NCBI GenBank assembly: GCA_020252645.1
Contig: JADCCN010000006.1
Span: 1 to 64,000 of the forward strand
Source of the DNA: Methylobacterium sp.
Lineage (GTDB): Bacteria; Pseudomonadota; Alphaproteobacteria; Rhizobiales; Beijerinckiaceae
Direction: 5' to 3'
DNA length: 64,000 bases
Shown: positions 46,599 through 55,203 of the stretch, in pieces
How positions within the stretch are numbered: the first letter of the stretch is position 1
Layout of the letters: every line of letters begins with the position of its first letter
The notes under the pieces: generated by a model
Told to the model about the DNA's origin: nothing
The model's input: the letters and a program-made list of their open reading frames with translations, nothing else
Databases searched by the model: none
Translations under genes and position numbers: made by a program

Positions 46599-46608
46599 CC
46601 CCGACGGC

Positions 46609-47577
46609 ATGACCAGAGGAGGCATGACCCGAAGCGGCATGACCCGAAGCGGCTTGGCGGAGGCTTGTGGTCGCATGCTGCTCGCCGCGGTCCTCGTTCT
46701 TGCACTTGTCCCGGATGTGCTGGCACAAACCGCGCCCTTCGGCCTTCCTGCGCCACGCGGCGCACCACCACCCGCCGCCGAGGGCCTCGGCGCCTGGTTC
46801 CTGCAGAAGCAGGCGGAATTCCACCGCGCAATGACCCTCGCCTTCCGCGAGGCTTCGAATGACCCTGGCAGCATCCTCACGCTCATCGGCCTCGCCTTCA
46901 CCTATGGCGTGATTCACGCCATAGGCCCGGGCCACGGCAAGGCGGTGATTTCCGGCTACATCGTCGCGAATGAGAGCGCGCTGAAGCGTGGCGTCGCGCT
47001 CGCCTTCGGTGCTGCCGCCGTGCAGGCCTTGATCGCGCTCGGCGTGGTCCTGTTCATCGCGAAAGTGGTGGGCGGCACCGCGCGCGATGTCGATCACTCC
47101 GTTATGCTCATCGAAACCCTCGGCTTCTCGCTCATCGTCGCGATGGGGCTTTGGATCGTCTGGCGGAAAGGCCGCGCGCTGCTGGGCCTCACGCCTGCCG
47201 AAGCGGCCTGCACGCATGACCATGGGCCAAGCCCCGCCGTCTTCGCGAAGGGCAGCCGGGCGAGCCTCGCGCTGGCGGCCATCGGGGCGGGACTCCGCCC
47301 CTGCACCGGGGCGATCATCCTGCTGGTCTTCGCGCTCTCGCAGCGGCTTTATCTGCTGGGCGCGGCATCCGTGCTGGCCATGGCCCTGGGCACGGCCATC
47401 GGCACGAGCCTCTTCGCGATGCTCGCGGTGAAAGCGAAAAATGTCGCGCTCTGGCTCGCGAGCGGCCGCAGCCACACGGCGCTCCGGGCCCAGCTCGCGC
47501 TGGAGATGCTGGCCGGCATCGCGCTCATCGCCATCGGCGCGGCGCTGCTCTCCGGCCTGATGACCACCGGGAGCTAG
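46609..47577 (+). CDS. NicO/RcnA-family nickel/cobalt exporter
   Basis: 322 aa; three near-identical start-region repeats (ATGACC-CGAAGC units) make the true start uncertain: 46609, 46624 or 46639. A signal-like segment ends VLAQTAPF. Family motifs: YGVIHAIGPGHGKAVISGYI, IGAGLRPCTGAIILLVFALS, a short His loop ACTHDHGPS, and six segments. It effluxes Ni2+/Co2+. The TAG stop is the first three bases of a palindromic repeat. Confidence 0.9.
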   Translation: MTRGGMTRSGMTRSGLAEACGRMLLAAVLVLALVPDVLAQTAPFGLPAPRGAPPPAAEGLGAWFLQKQAEFHRAMTLAFREASNDPGSILTLIGLAFTYGVIHAIGPGHGKAVISGYIVANESALKRGVALAFGAAAVQALIALGVVLFIAKVVGGTARDVDHSVMLIETLGFSLIVAMGLWIVWRKGRALLGLTPAEAACTHDHGPSPAVFAKGSRASLALAAIGAGLRPCTGAIILLVFALSQRLYLLGAASVLAMALGTAIGTSLFAMLAVKAKNVALWLASGRSHTALRAQLALEMLAGIALIAIGAALLSGLMTTGS

Positions 47578-47677
47578 AGCATGCTGTGAAAAAGTGGAAT
47601 CCGGTTTTTCACAAAAAGCATGCGATAATAATAAGATAAGAGCATGATTTGCTTCCGTCTGAACACATCATGCTCTA
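47575..47677 (+). repeat. Palindromic repeat, subfamily B, supplying both flanking stop codons
   Basis: 103 bp, nearly identical to the copy at 42159. The left TAG ends the nickel/cobalt exporter gene; the right CTA is TAG, the stop of the convergent gamma-glutamyltransferase gene. Both genes therefore finish inside the repeat, which can fold as two strong hairpins on either transcript. Confidence 0.9.
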
Positions 47678-49282
47678 AAGACCTTCCGCTCCCCCATCCG
47701 AGCGGGGGTCGTGATCCGCGGCGATCGCGCCCTTGGCATCGCGGATCAGCATGCCCGCATGGCCGAACATGTCGGCATAGGGTTTGTTGATGACCTCGAT
47801 CTCATGGCCCATGCTCGCGAGCCGGTCCAGCAGATGCCCATCCGTGCGGTTCTCGACCTTGAGGGTGGCGCTGCCCGCACCCCAGGTCCGCCCGAACAGG
47901 AAGCGCGGGCGATCCAAAGCCTCGGAGACCGGCAGGCCGTAGCGGATGGCGCGGAAGAACACCTGCGCCTGGAATTGCGGCTGGCCGTCGCCACCCATCG
48001 CCCCGTAGGAGGCGACGCGCCCATCATCGAATACCGCGAGCGGCGTGTTGAGCGTATGGAAGGGCCGACGGCCGGGCTGCAGCGGGTTCAGCGCCTTGGG
48101 ATCAAGCGAGAAGGCCACGCCCCGGTTCTGCCAGAGGATGCCCGTCTTCGGCAACACCACGCCTGAGCCATATTCCCAGTAAAGCGACTGGATGAAGGAC
48201 ACCGCGAGGCCCGAACCATCGATCGCGCCCATCCAGATCGTGTCGCCGTCATCCGTCGCGAAGGGCCAGCTTGCCGCGCGGTTGGCCTTCACGGCATCCG
48301 CCTCCTCAGCAAGCCGCTCCGGTGTAAGGAAGCTCTGGGGATCATGCGCGAGGTGATCGAAATCGGTCACCACGCGATCGCGGATCGCGTAGGCGCGCTT
48401 CGCCGCCTCGATCAGCCCGTGCCAATGCGCGGGACTTTCGGCCTCCTCCGCCTGCAGACCGTTGAATACGCCGTGGAGGATGAGCGAGGCCAGCCCCTGG
48501 GTGGGCGGCGGGTTGTTGTAGAGCGTCACGCCGGGCATCCGCGTCTTGAGCGGCTCGCGCCAGCGCGCCTCGTAGCGAGCGAGATCCTCGCGCGTGACCG
48601 GCGAACCGGCGCGTTCGAGATCGGCCGCCATTTCCCGCGCGATGTCGCCCTTGTAGAAATCCGCCAGACCGGCATGGCCCAGTTGCTCGAACACGCCCGC
48701 AAGCTTCGGCTGCCTGCGGAGTGACCCCGCCTCCGGTTGCCTGCCCCCCTCGCCGAGGAAATGCTTCGCGAAGCCCGGCACTGCGAGGATCGCCTCGCGC
48801 TCCTTCACGATATAGCGCCCCTCGGATTGGCTGACCGGCACACCCTCGCGCGCCATTGTCCCGGCCTGCGCCACGAGATCCTTCAACGGCACCTTGCCAC
48901 CAAGCGCCTTCGAGAGTTCCAGCGCCAGAATCCAGCCGCCAATGGCACCGGCTACCGTCAATGCGGCGTCAGGCCCGCGCACGGGCACCGCGTCATAACC
49001 CCTGGCGCGATAGGCAGGGATGGTCGCCTTGCTGCCCGCATAGCCGCAAGCCTCGATGGACCGCACTTTCCCATCCGGGGTACGGATCAGCCAGAAGCCG
49101 TCACCGCCCATCGAGTTCATATGCGGGTAGACGACCGCGATCGCGCCCGCCATCGCCACCATCGCCTCGATCGCATTGCCGCCAGCCGCGAGGATGCGTT
49201 GCCCGGCCTCGGCGGCAAGCCGATGCGGTGCTGCGACAGCGGCATGGGCGAAAAACGGAGTGTCTTTCATGAAAAACCTCAT
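47675..49282 (-). CDS. Gamma-glutamyltransferase family protein
   Basis: 535 aa (a second Met at 49270). Ntn-hydrolase precursor: AAEAGQRILAAGGNAIEAMV, MNSMGGDGFWLIRTPDG, and the autoprocessing site before Thr in ATDDGDTIWMGAIDGSG, then GGDGQPQFQAQVFFRAIRYG. No signal peptide is seen, so it is probably cytoplasmic, like many of the YwrD/glutathione hydrolase-like proteins. Substrate not certain: glutathione or another gamma-glutamyl compound. Convergent with the NicO gene. Confidence 0.9.
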   Translation of the reverse strand: MRFFMKDTPFFAHAAVAAPHRLAAEAGQRILAAGGNAIEAMVAMAGAIAVVYPHMNSMGGDGFWLIRTPDGKVRSIEACGYAGSKATIPAYRARGYDAVPVRGPDAALTVAGAIGGWILALELSKALGGKVPLKDLVAQAGTMAREGVPVSQSEGRYIVKEREAILAVPGFAKHFLGEGGRQPEAGSLRRQPKLAGVFEQLGHAGLADFYKGDIAREMAADLERAGSPVTREDLARYEARWREPLKTRMPGVTLYNNPPPTQGLASLILHGVFNGLQAEEAESPAHWHGLIEAAKRAYAIRDRVVTDFDHLAHDPQSFLTPERLAEEADAVKANRAASWPFATDDGDTIWMGAIDGSGLAVSFIQSLYWEYGSGVVLPKTGILWQNRGVAFSLDPKALNPLQPGRRPFHTLNTPLAVFDDGRVASYGAMGGDGQPQFQAQVFFRAIRYGLPVSEALDRPRFLFGRTWGAGSATLKVENRTDGHLLDRLASMGHEIEVINKPYADMFGHAGMLIRDAKGAIAADHDPRSDGGAEGL

Positions 49283-49393
49283 TCGGCGGGTTCGACGGAC
49301 AGGGATTGTCGCTCGACGGTTGCAAGCCGGGCCACGATCCGATAGCGGAGAGATCGGCCTCGCGCGAGGGCCGGTCCAGGGAACGAGGATAGA

Positions 49394-49627
49394 ATGGCCG
49401 AAAAGCGTTTCAACCGCTCCAATGCGCTCGCGGTGATCTGCGCGGCCATTCTCGTCGGCACGGAAATCCTGGCCGTCGCCCTGGCATTGGGCTGGGCGCT
49501 GGGCGGCCTGTTGGGCTGGGGCCAGGAAATGACTTACGGACTCATCGGCCTCTCGCTCGCGGGCGGCGCGTATCTCACGGCGATCTTCGTCCGCAATGCG
49601 ATGAAAGCCGAACCCTTCTACGAATAA
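49394..49627 (+). CDS. Small membrane protein
   Basis: 77 aa, MAEKRFNRSNALAVICAAIL, with two hydrophobic segments (about 11-38 and 47-66) and a short acidic C-terminus (AEPFYE). A GAGGA ribosome-binding site precedes it. Family unknown. A CCGCC-TTCAA-GGCGG hairpin follows at 49630-49644, then the Zur-like box of the zinc operon. Confidence 0.7.
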   Translation: MAEKRFNRSNALAVICAAILVGTEILAVALALGWALGGLLGWGQEMTYGLIGLSLAGGAYLTAIFVRNAMKAEPFYE

Positions 49628-49671
49628 CCCGCCTTCAAGGCGGCTGACGCGGGTCGGCCCTTGCGGAGCGA

Positions 49672-49695
49672 GAAATGTAACATTATAACACTTTC
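49672..49695. promoter_or_regulatory. Zur-like box at the start of the zinc operon
   Basis: GAAATGTAACATTATAACAC-TTTC is an interrupted palindrome (core TGTAACATTATAACA) similar to alphaproteobacterial Zur boxes of the TGTTATAATATAACA type. It ends one base before the ATG of the first gene, and it contains a start-stop pair (ATGTAA at 49675-49680) behind GGAG. Confidence 0.65.
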
Positions 49696-49974
49696 ATGCT
49701 GACCGCTCCCCCCTCGCCTGTCCCGCATCGCCATGCGCCGGACCATCGTCACGGCAGCGGGCACGAGCCTGCCGTCGTCGGGCACGATATTGGAGAGCAT
49801 GATCATCACGGGCATTCGCATGGCCATGATCACGCCCATGCCGAGCCGCGCGTGCGGCAGGCGCGACCGGCTCGCATCCGTTCGCTGATGGCCTTGTCTG
49901 CCGGGCAGCGATTATTGCTGGTGCTGCCGATCCTCGGCGGGCTTTGGCTTGTTGCCTACTGGGCGATAAGCTGA
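49696..49974 (+). CDS. His-rich small membrane protein, first gene of the znu operon
   Basis: 92 aa. The first 50 residues hold about 16 His in clusters (PHRHAPDHRHGSGHE, then HDHHGHSHGHDHAHAE); a single transmembrane segment (LLLVLPILGGLWLVAYWAIS) closes the protein. It would anchor a zinc-binding tail at the membrane, on the cytoplasmic or periplasmic side. The ATG is adjacent to the Zur-like box and the stop overlaps znuC by ATGA. I do not recognise it as a named ZnuABC component. It may buffer or deliver zinc to the importer. The start is supported by codon use but lacks a normal ribosome-binding site. Confidence 0.65.
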   Translation: MLTAPPSPVPHRHAPDHRHGSGHEPAVVGHDIGEHDHHGHSHGHDHAHAEPRVRQARPARIRSLMALSAGQRLLLVLPILGGLWLVAYWAIS

Positions 49975-50708
49975 TGTCGACACCCGTTCTCGCCTTCCGC
50001 GATCTCACGCTCGGCTATGACCGTCACCCTGCGGTGCATCACCTTGATGGCAAGGTAAAGGCCGGCAGCCTGATCGCCGTCGTAGGGCCCAATGGCGGCG
50101 GCAAATCCACGCTTCTGAAGGGCATTGCCGGGCAGATCGCGCCATTGGGTGGTTCAATCGCGAACGCTTTTCCCGCCCTCGCCTACATGCCGCAGATCGG
50201 CGATCTCAGCCGCGATTTCCCCGTGAGCGTCTTCGATCTCGCGCTGACGGGCCTGTGCAGCCGGCGGGGCCTTTTCGGACGGATCTCGCGCTCGGATCGC
50301 GACCGCACCTATGAGGCGATCGGCCGGGTCGGCCTTGATGGTTTCGAGGACCGCTCGATCCGCACGCTCTCCGGCGGGCAGTTGCAACGCCTGCTCTTCG
50401 CCCGGCTGATGCTGCAGGATGCGCCCCTGATCCTGCTCGACGAGCCCTTCGCGGCCATCGACCAGCGCACCATCGTCGATCTTCTCGCGATTATCGAGAA
50501 CTGGCATGCCGAAGGCCGGACCATCCTCTGCGTGCTGCATGATCTTGAAGTGGTTCGGCAACACTTCCCCGAAAGCCTGCTGATCGCGCGGGAACCCATC
50601 GCCTGGGGGCCGACCGCCACGGTGCTGACCGACGCCAATCTCGCCCGCGTACGCTCGATGTCCGAAGCCTTCGACCGCGAGGCGGCCCTGTGCGAGCGTG
50701 CCGCGTGA
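49974..50708 (+). CDS. znuC: Zinc ABC transporter ATP-binding protein ZnuC
   Basis: 244 aa from the ATG overlapping the preceding stop. Walker A VVGPNGGGKSTLLKGIAGQI, signature TLSGGQLQRLLFARLMLQDA, Walker B LILLDEPFAAIDQRT and the switch His in CVLHDLEVV are intact. The family is shared by zinc and manganese importers; the Zur-like box and His-rich neighbours favour zinc. Overlaps znuB by ATGA. Confidence 0.93.
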   Translation: MSTPVLAFRDLTLGYDRHPAVHHLDGKVKAGSLIAVVGPNGGGKSTLLKGIAGQIAPLGGSIANAFPALAYMPQIGDLSRDFPVSVFDLALTGLCSRRGLFGRISRSDRDRTYEAIGRVGLDGFEDRSIRTLSGGQLQRLLFARLMLQDAPLILLDEPFAAIDQRTIVDLLAIIENWHAEGRTILCVLHDLEVVRQHFPESLLIAREPIAWGPTATVLTDANLARVRSMSEAFDREAALCERAA

Positions 50709-51577
50709 TGCTCCTCTACGATCTCCTCATCGGCCCCTTCATCGAGTTTCCGTTCATGCGCCGCGCGCTGGCGGGGGGGCTCGCCGTCTCGCTCGGCGCA
50801 GCACCCGTCGGGCTGTTCCTGATGCTCCGCCGCATGAGCCTGATCGGCGATGCCATGGCCCATGCCATCCTGCCCGGCGCGGCTCTGGGGTTCCTGATCG
50901 GCGGGCTCTCGCTCGGCGCGATGACCATCGGCGGCCTCGTTGCGGGTTTCTCGGTGGCGCTGCTGGCCGGCGCGATCTCCCGCGCGACCCTCGTGAAGGA
51001 GGATATGGCGCTCGCCGCCTTCTATTTGCTGTCGCTCGCGACCGGCGTGCTGATCCTCGCCGGCGCGAAGTCGAATGTGGATGTCCTCAGCCTGCTCTTC
51101 GGTTCGATTCTGGCGCTGGATGATTCCACCTTGCTGCTCATCGTCAGCGTCTCAAGCCTCACGATGGTGGCCTTGGCCCTGGGCTATCGCGGCCTTGTTC
51201 TCGAATGCCTTGATCCCGGCTTCGCAGCCGGTGTCAGCCGCCACGGTGCCCTCTTCCATCTCGGGTTCCTGGCGCTCGTCGTGCTGAACCTCGTCGCCGG
51301 TTTCCATGCGCTGGGCACCCTGCTGGTGGTGGGCATCATGATGCTGCCCGCCGGCACGGCACGGCTGTGGAGCGACGACATCACGGCCATGCTGGGCATT
51401 GCGGTGCTGGCCGCGATGTTCGCAAACCTCGTGGGCCTGCTGGTCTCCTATCACCTGGGCCTCGCCTCCGGCCCGGCCATCATTCTCGTCGCGGGGCTCT
51501 CCTACATCGCCTCGCTGATCGTGGCGCCGCTCGGTCTCCTGCGCCGATGGATGCCGCGCCGCCATCTCGAAGCCTGA
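50708..51577 (+). CDS. znuB: Zinc ABC transporter permease ZnuB
   Basis: 289 aa from MLLYDLLIGPFIEFPFMRRA. Seven or eight hydrophobic segments; APVGLFLMLRRMSLIGDAMA then HAILPGAALGFLIGG is the characteristic first block and VVGIMMLPAGTARLWSDDIT the late one of the ABC-3 family. Coupled to znuC. The binding protein gene follows after 24 bp. Confidence 0.94.
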   Translation: MLLYDLLIGPFIEFPFMRRALAGGLAVSLGAAPVGLFLMLRRMSLIGDAMAHAILPGAALGFLIGGLSLGAMTIGGLVAGFSVALLAGAISRATLVKEDMALAAFYLLSLATGVLILAGAKSNVDVLSLLFGSILALDDSTLLLIVSVSSLTMVALALGYRGLVLECLDPGFAAGVSRHGALFHLGFLALVVLNLVAGFHALGTLLVVGIMMLPAGTARLWSDDITAMLGIAVLAAMFANLVGLLVSYHLGLASGPAIILVAGLSYIASLIVAPLGLLRRWMPRRHLEA

Positions 51578-51601
51578 GAATTCACGAAAGGAATGTTCGC
51601 C

Positions 51602-52567
51602 ATGTTCCGCATGAGTGATCTGATACAGAATAACATTCACGTCTCTCGCCGCCTTGCCCTCGGGCTGGTGCTCGCCGGTGCGATGATGCCCGGCCTCGCC
51701 ATGGCGCAGGCGCAGAAGCCGGTTCAGGTCGTGGCGTCGTTCTCGATCCTCGCCGATCTCGCAAAGCAGGTGGGCGGCGACCGCGTGCATGTCGTGAGCC
51801 TCGTGGGCCCCAACGGCGATGCGCATGTCTACCGCGCGACCCCGCAGGATGCGAAGACCGTGAAGGGAGCCGATCTGCTGATCGTCAACGGGCTCGGCTT
51901 TGATGGCTTCATGCCCCGGCTCGTGAAATCCTCCGGTTCGAAGGCGCGTGTGGTGACCGCGAGCAACGGGCTGAAGCCACTCGAAAAGCCCAAATCCGGC
52001 GGGCATGATCACGGGCATGGCCACGCGCATGACCATGGCAAGAATGATCCGCATGCCTGGCAGTCGATCGATGCCGCAAAGATCTATGTCGAAAACATCC
52101 GCGACGGCCTCATCGCGGCGGACAAGGAGGGCGAGGCGGTCTTCCGGGCCAATGCCGAGAAATATCTCGCCGAACTCGACAAGGCGAAAACCGAGATTGC
52201 CGCCCTGCTTGCATCCATCCCGAGGGATAATCGCCTGGGCATCGTGAACCACGATTCCTTCCGCTATTTCACGCGCGATTTCGGCATCCGAATCGAGGGC
52301 GCGCGCGGGCTTTCCACCGAGGCGGAGCCTTCCGCGCAGGACATCGCCCGCATTGTCAGGGCCGCGCGCGAGCGCAAGGCGAGGGCGGTCTTCCTCGAGA
52401 ACGTGGCCGATCCGCGCATTGCCGAACAACTGGCGAGGGAAACCGGCGCGCGCCTCGGTGGCACGCTCTATTCCGATGCTCTGACCGACGAGAAGGGCCC
52501 CGCCCCCACCTATCTCGCGCTGATGCGCCACAACGCGAAGACGATCGCCGACGCGCTGAAGGACTAG
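51602..52567 (+). CDS. znuA: Zinc ABC transporter substrate-binding protein ZnuA
   Basis: 321 aa from the ATG at 51602, which has AAAGGA nine bases upstream; the ATG at 51593 touches that site. Signal peptide to AMAQAQ. Metal ligands of cluster A-I proteins: the first His (GPNGDAHVY), the His-rich loop GGHDHGHGHAHDHGKNDPHA, NHDSFRYFTRDFGI, and a late Asp in LYSDALTDEKGP. The His loop marks the zinc-specific branch. The TAG stop opens a palindromic repeat. Confidence 0.94.
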   Translation: MFRMSDLIQNNIHVSRRLALGLVLAGAMMPGLAMAQAQKPVQVVASFSILADLAKQVGGDRVHVVSLVGPNGDAHVYRATPQDAKTVKGADLLIVNGLGFDGFMPRLVKSSGSKARVVTASNGLKPLEKPKSGGHDHGHGHAHDHGKNDPHAWQSIDAAKIYVENIRDGLIAADKEGEAVFRANAEKYLAELDKAKTEIAALLASIPRDNRLGIVNHDSFRYFTRDFGIRIEGARGLSTEAEPSAQDIARIVRAARERKARAVFLENVADPRIAEQLARETGARLGGTLYSDALTDEKGPAPTYLALMRHNAKTIADALKD

Positions 52568-52671
52568 AGCATTTTTTCGATCAAGTGGATACCGGTTGAT
52601 CGAAGAAAATGCGTTCAATAACAAAAACATAGAGCGGTCGATCTGATCCGTTCAGATCGAATTTCGCTCTA
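52565..52671 (+). repeat. Palindromic repeat, subfamily A, after znuA
   Basis: About 107 bp from TAGAGCATTTTTTCGATC to TTTCGCTCTA, with the first hairpin (GAGCATTTT...CGATC / GATCG...AAAATGC around GTGGATACCGG) and the second (GATCTGA-TCCGT-TCAGATC). The first TAG is the znuA stop. Here the flanking genes are in tandem, not convergent, so it would separate znuCBA from the COG0523 gene. Confidence 0.85.
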
Positions 52672-52782
52672 ACCCCGAAACGGGGCCTCGCCGGCGCTTG
52701 CATCGCGCTCGTCCGAAGCCCATATGGCTGTCATTGCCGCGCGGGGCCTTGAACCCCGACGCGCCGAGAAGGATCATTCCCG

Positions 52783-53889
52783 ATGACCGACATCGCTTCC
52801 GACAAGACCCCCGTCGAGAAAATCCCCGTGACCGTGCTCACCGGCTATCTCGGCGCGGGCAAGACGACACTTCTCAACCGCATTCTCACCGAACCGCATG
52901 GCAAGAAATTCGCCGTCATCGTCAACGAGTTCGGCGAGATCGGAATCGACAACGACCTCGTGGTCGGGGCCGATGAGGAAGTCTTCGAGATGAATAACGG
53001 GTGCATCTGCTGCACCGTGCGCGGCGATCTCATCCGCATCATCGAGGGGCTGATGAAGCGCAAGGGCCGCTTCGATGCCATTCTCGTGGAAACCACCGGC
53101 CTTGCCGACCCTGCCCCGGTGGCGCAGACCTTCTTTGTCGATCAGGATGTCGGCGCGAAGACCCGCCTCGATGCAGTGGTCACCGTGGCCGATGCCAAGT
53201 GGCTGAAGGACCGCCTGAAGGACGCGCCGGAAGCGAAGAACCAGATCGCCTTCGCGGATGTCATCCTGCTCAACAAGACCGATCTCGTCAGCCCGGCGGA
53301 GCTGCGCGAGGTGGAAGCCCGCATCCGCGCCATCAACCCCTATGCAGTGCTGCATCGCACGCAGAAATGCGCCGTGCCGCTTGATGCGGTGCTGAACCGT
53401 GGCGCCTTCGATCTCGAGCGCATCCTCGAAATAGAGCCCGCCTTCCTCGAGGCGGATGACCATGATCATCCCCATCATCACGACCATGACCATGAATGCG
53501 GCCCGGGCTGCACGCATGATCATCACCACCACGAGCATCACCACCATGATCATGATCACCACCATCATGGCGGGTTGAAGCACTATCACGATGAGGACAT
53601 GCAGTCGGTCTCGGTTGCGATCGAGGGCGATGTCGATCCCGAAAAGTTCATGCCGTGGATCAATGATCTCGTGCAGGTCGAGGGGCCGAACATCCTCAGG
53701 TCCAAGGGCATCCTGGCCTTCAGGAAGGAGCCGAAGCGCTTCGTCTTCCAGGGCGTGCACATGATCCTCGATGGCGACCTGCAACGTGACTGGCGGCCGG
53801 ACGAGAAACGCGTCAGCCGCATCGTGTTCATCGGACGCAACCTCAAGGAAGACGAACTCAAAAAGGGCTTCCTCGCCTGCGCGGCCTGA
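52783..53889 (+). CDS. CobW/COG0523-family metallochaperone GTPase
   Basis: 368 aa. G1 motif [36 protein letters not shown], the metal site [17 protein letters not shown] (CxCC), and [13 protein letters not shown] as the guanine motif. A long His insert follows at about 226-270 ([18 protein letters not shown], then [20 protein letters not shown]), with a C-terminal CobW_C domain. Such His-rich members deliver zinc (ZNG1/ZigA-like). The genes to its left are the zinc importer, which supports a zinc role. A terminator-like repeat lies upstream and its own promoter is probable. Confidence 0.92.
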   Translation: MTDIASDKTPVEKIPVTVLTGYLGAGKTTLLNRILTEPHGKKFAVIVNEFGEIGIDNDLVVGADEEVFEMNNGCICCTVRGDLIRIIEGLMKRKGRFDAILVETTGLADPAPVAQTFFVDQDVGAKTRLDAVVTVADAKWLKDRLKDAPEAKNQIAFADVILLNKTDLVSPAELREVEARIRAINPYAVLHRTQKCAVPLDAVLNRGAFDLERILEIEPAFLEADDHDHPHHHDHDHECGPGCTHDHHHHEHHHHDHDHHHHGGLKHYHDEDMQSVSVAIEGDVDPEKFMPWINDLVQVEGPNILRSKGILAFRKEPKRFVFQGVHMILDGDLQRDWRPDEKRVSRIVFIGRNLKEDELKKGFLACAA

Positions 53890-53903
53890 GGCAAGAACGG
53901 GGC

Positions 53904-54890
53904 ATGATCCAGCCTGCCTCCTCCCTCGCCGATCGCGTGCAATCGCTCGCCTTCGATGCCCATATTCTCGCTGCCGGCTTTCTCGGCGGCGAGATCGTGA
54001 TCGTCACCGCCGAGGGCACGATCCAGATCGGCCGCGAGGCGCCGGCCTTGCGGCCGCATGCTGATGCGATTCTGGTGGCGAAGATCGTGGCCGATCGCAT
54101 CGTGACGGCCGGCGATGATGGCCGCGTGATAGAATGCCGGCCCGGCCAAGCGCCGAAGCTTCTCGGCGAAGGCAAGGGCTGGGTGGATGCGCTGGCGCTC
54201 GGCCCGGATGGCGCGACCGCCTGGAGCATCGGCCGGCAGGCCTTCACGCGGGATGGCAAAGGCCAGGTGAAAAGCCTGGCGCTGGCATCCAGCGCGCGCG
54301 GTCTCGCCTTCTTCCCCAAGGGCTATCGCCTCGCGGTGTCGCAGAACGGCTTCGTTGCGCTTTGGTTTCCGAACATGGCGGCAGAGCCCGAGAAGCTCGA
54401 ATGGAAGGGCTCGCATCTCGAATGCGAGATCTCGCCGGATGGGCGCTTCGTGCTCACCTCGATGCAGGAAAACCAGCTTCACGGCTGGCGATTGGCCGAT
54501 AAGGGCCACATGCGCATGTCGGGCTACCCGGCGAAGGTGCGCGACATGAGCTGGTCGCATGACGGGCTCTGGCTCGCCACCTCCGGCGCGGAGGCCGCCA
54601 TCATCTGGCCCTTCGCGAAGGATGGTCCGATGGGCAAGCCCCCCCGCGAATGCGGCGCGCGGCCGGCGCGCGTCAGCAAGGTCGCGTTCCACCCGAAAGC
54701 GCTGGTGCTCGCCATCGGCTATGCCGATGGCTGGGTGCTGCTCGTGCGCCTTACCGATGCCAGCGAGCTTCTGGTGCGTGCGGGCGGCGATGGCGCGGCA
54801 ATCACCGCTCTCGCCTGGGATCACGATGGGCGCCGGCTGATTTTCGGCGCGGAATCGGGTGCGGCCGGCCTGCTCGACCTGCCGGTGTAA
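53904..54890 (+). CDS. WD40-repeat protein next to the zinc GTPase
   Basis: 328 aa of irregular beta-propeller repeats with WD-like ends, e.g. YPAKVRDMSWSHDGLWLATS, GARPARVSKVAFHPKALVLA and GDGAAITALAWDHDGRRLIF. No enzyme motif and no signal peptide. 14 bp after the COG0523 gene, a pairing I recall as common in Rhizobiales. It may scaffold the metallochaperone; that is inference. Confidence 0.85.
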   Translation: MIQPASSLADRVQSLAFDAHILAAGFLGGEIVIVTAEGTIQIGREAPALRPHADAILVAKIVADRIVTAGDDGRVIECRPGQAPKLLGEGKGWVDALALGPDGATAWSIGRQAFTRDGKGQVKSLALASSARGLAFFPKGYRLAVSQNGFVALWFPNMAAEPEKLEWKGSHLECEISPDGRFVLTSMQENQLHGWRLADKGHMRMSGYPAKVRDMSWSHDGLWLATSGAEAAIIWPFAKDGPMGKPPRECGARPARVSKVAFHPKALVLAIGYADGWVLLVRLTDASELLVRAGGDGAAITALAWDHDGRRLIFGAESGAAGLLDLPV

Positions 54891-54902
54891 GGGCGGCGCG
54901 GC

Positions 54903-55172
54903 ATGGCGCCTTTCCCCAACCCCTTCCGGAAAAAACCCGAGGCGAACCCCGCGCGCGATGCCATTCGCGGCTGGGCCGAGGCGGCGCTCGGGAAAGACCC
55001 GCCCCTCACGCTCACCATTTCCGAAATTGATTGCGGCGATCCCGCCTGCCCCGGCCTCGAGACCATTCTGCTCATCATGCGCGAGGGCGAGACCACGCAG
55101 GCCGTGAAAATCCGCAAGGCCATCGAGGAGATCAGCGAAGCGGATGTGCGTGAAGCGGTGAGGTATCTTTGA
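54903..55172 (+). CDS. Small conserved protein with a Cys pair
   Basis: 89 aa, MAPFPNPFRKKPEANPARDA, then TISEIDCGDPACPGLETILL and TTQAVKIRKAIEEISEADV. The CGDPACPG motif is familiar from short hypothetical proteins of Rhizobiales next to CobW and WD40 genes. Its Cys pair could bind metal. 12 bp after the WD40 gene, so last gene of the cluster. Convergent with fosX. Confidence 0.75.
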   Translation: MAPFPNPFRKKPEANPARDAIRGWAEAALGKDPPLTLTISEIDCGDPACPGLETILLIMREGETTQAVKIRKAIEEISEADVREAVRYL

Positions 55173-55203
55173 AGCCTGATCTCAAAGGCGCGGCGTTATG
55201 CCG

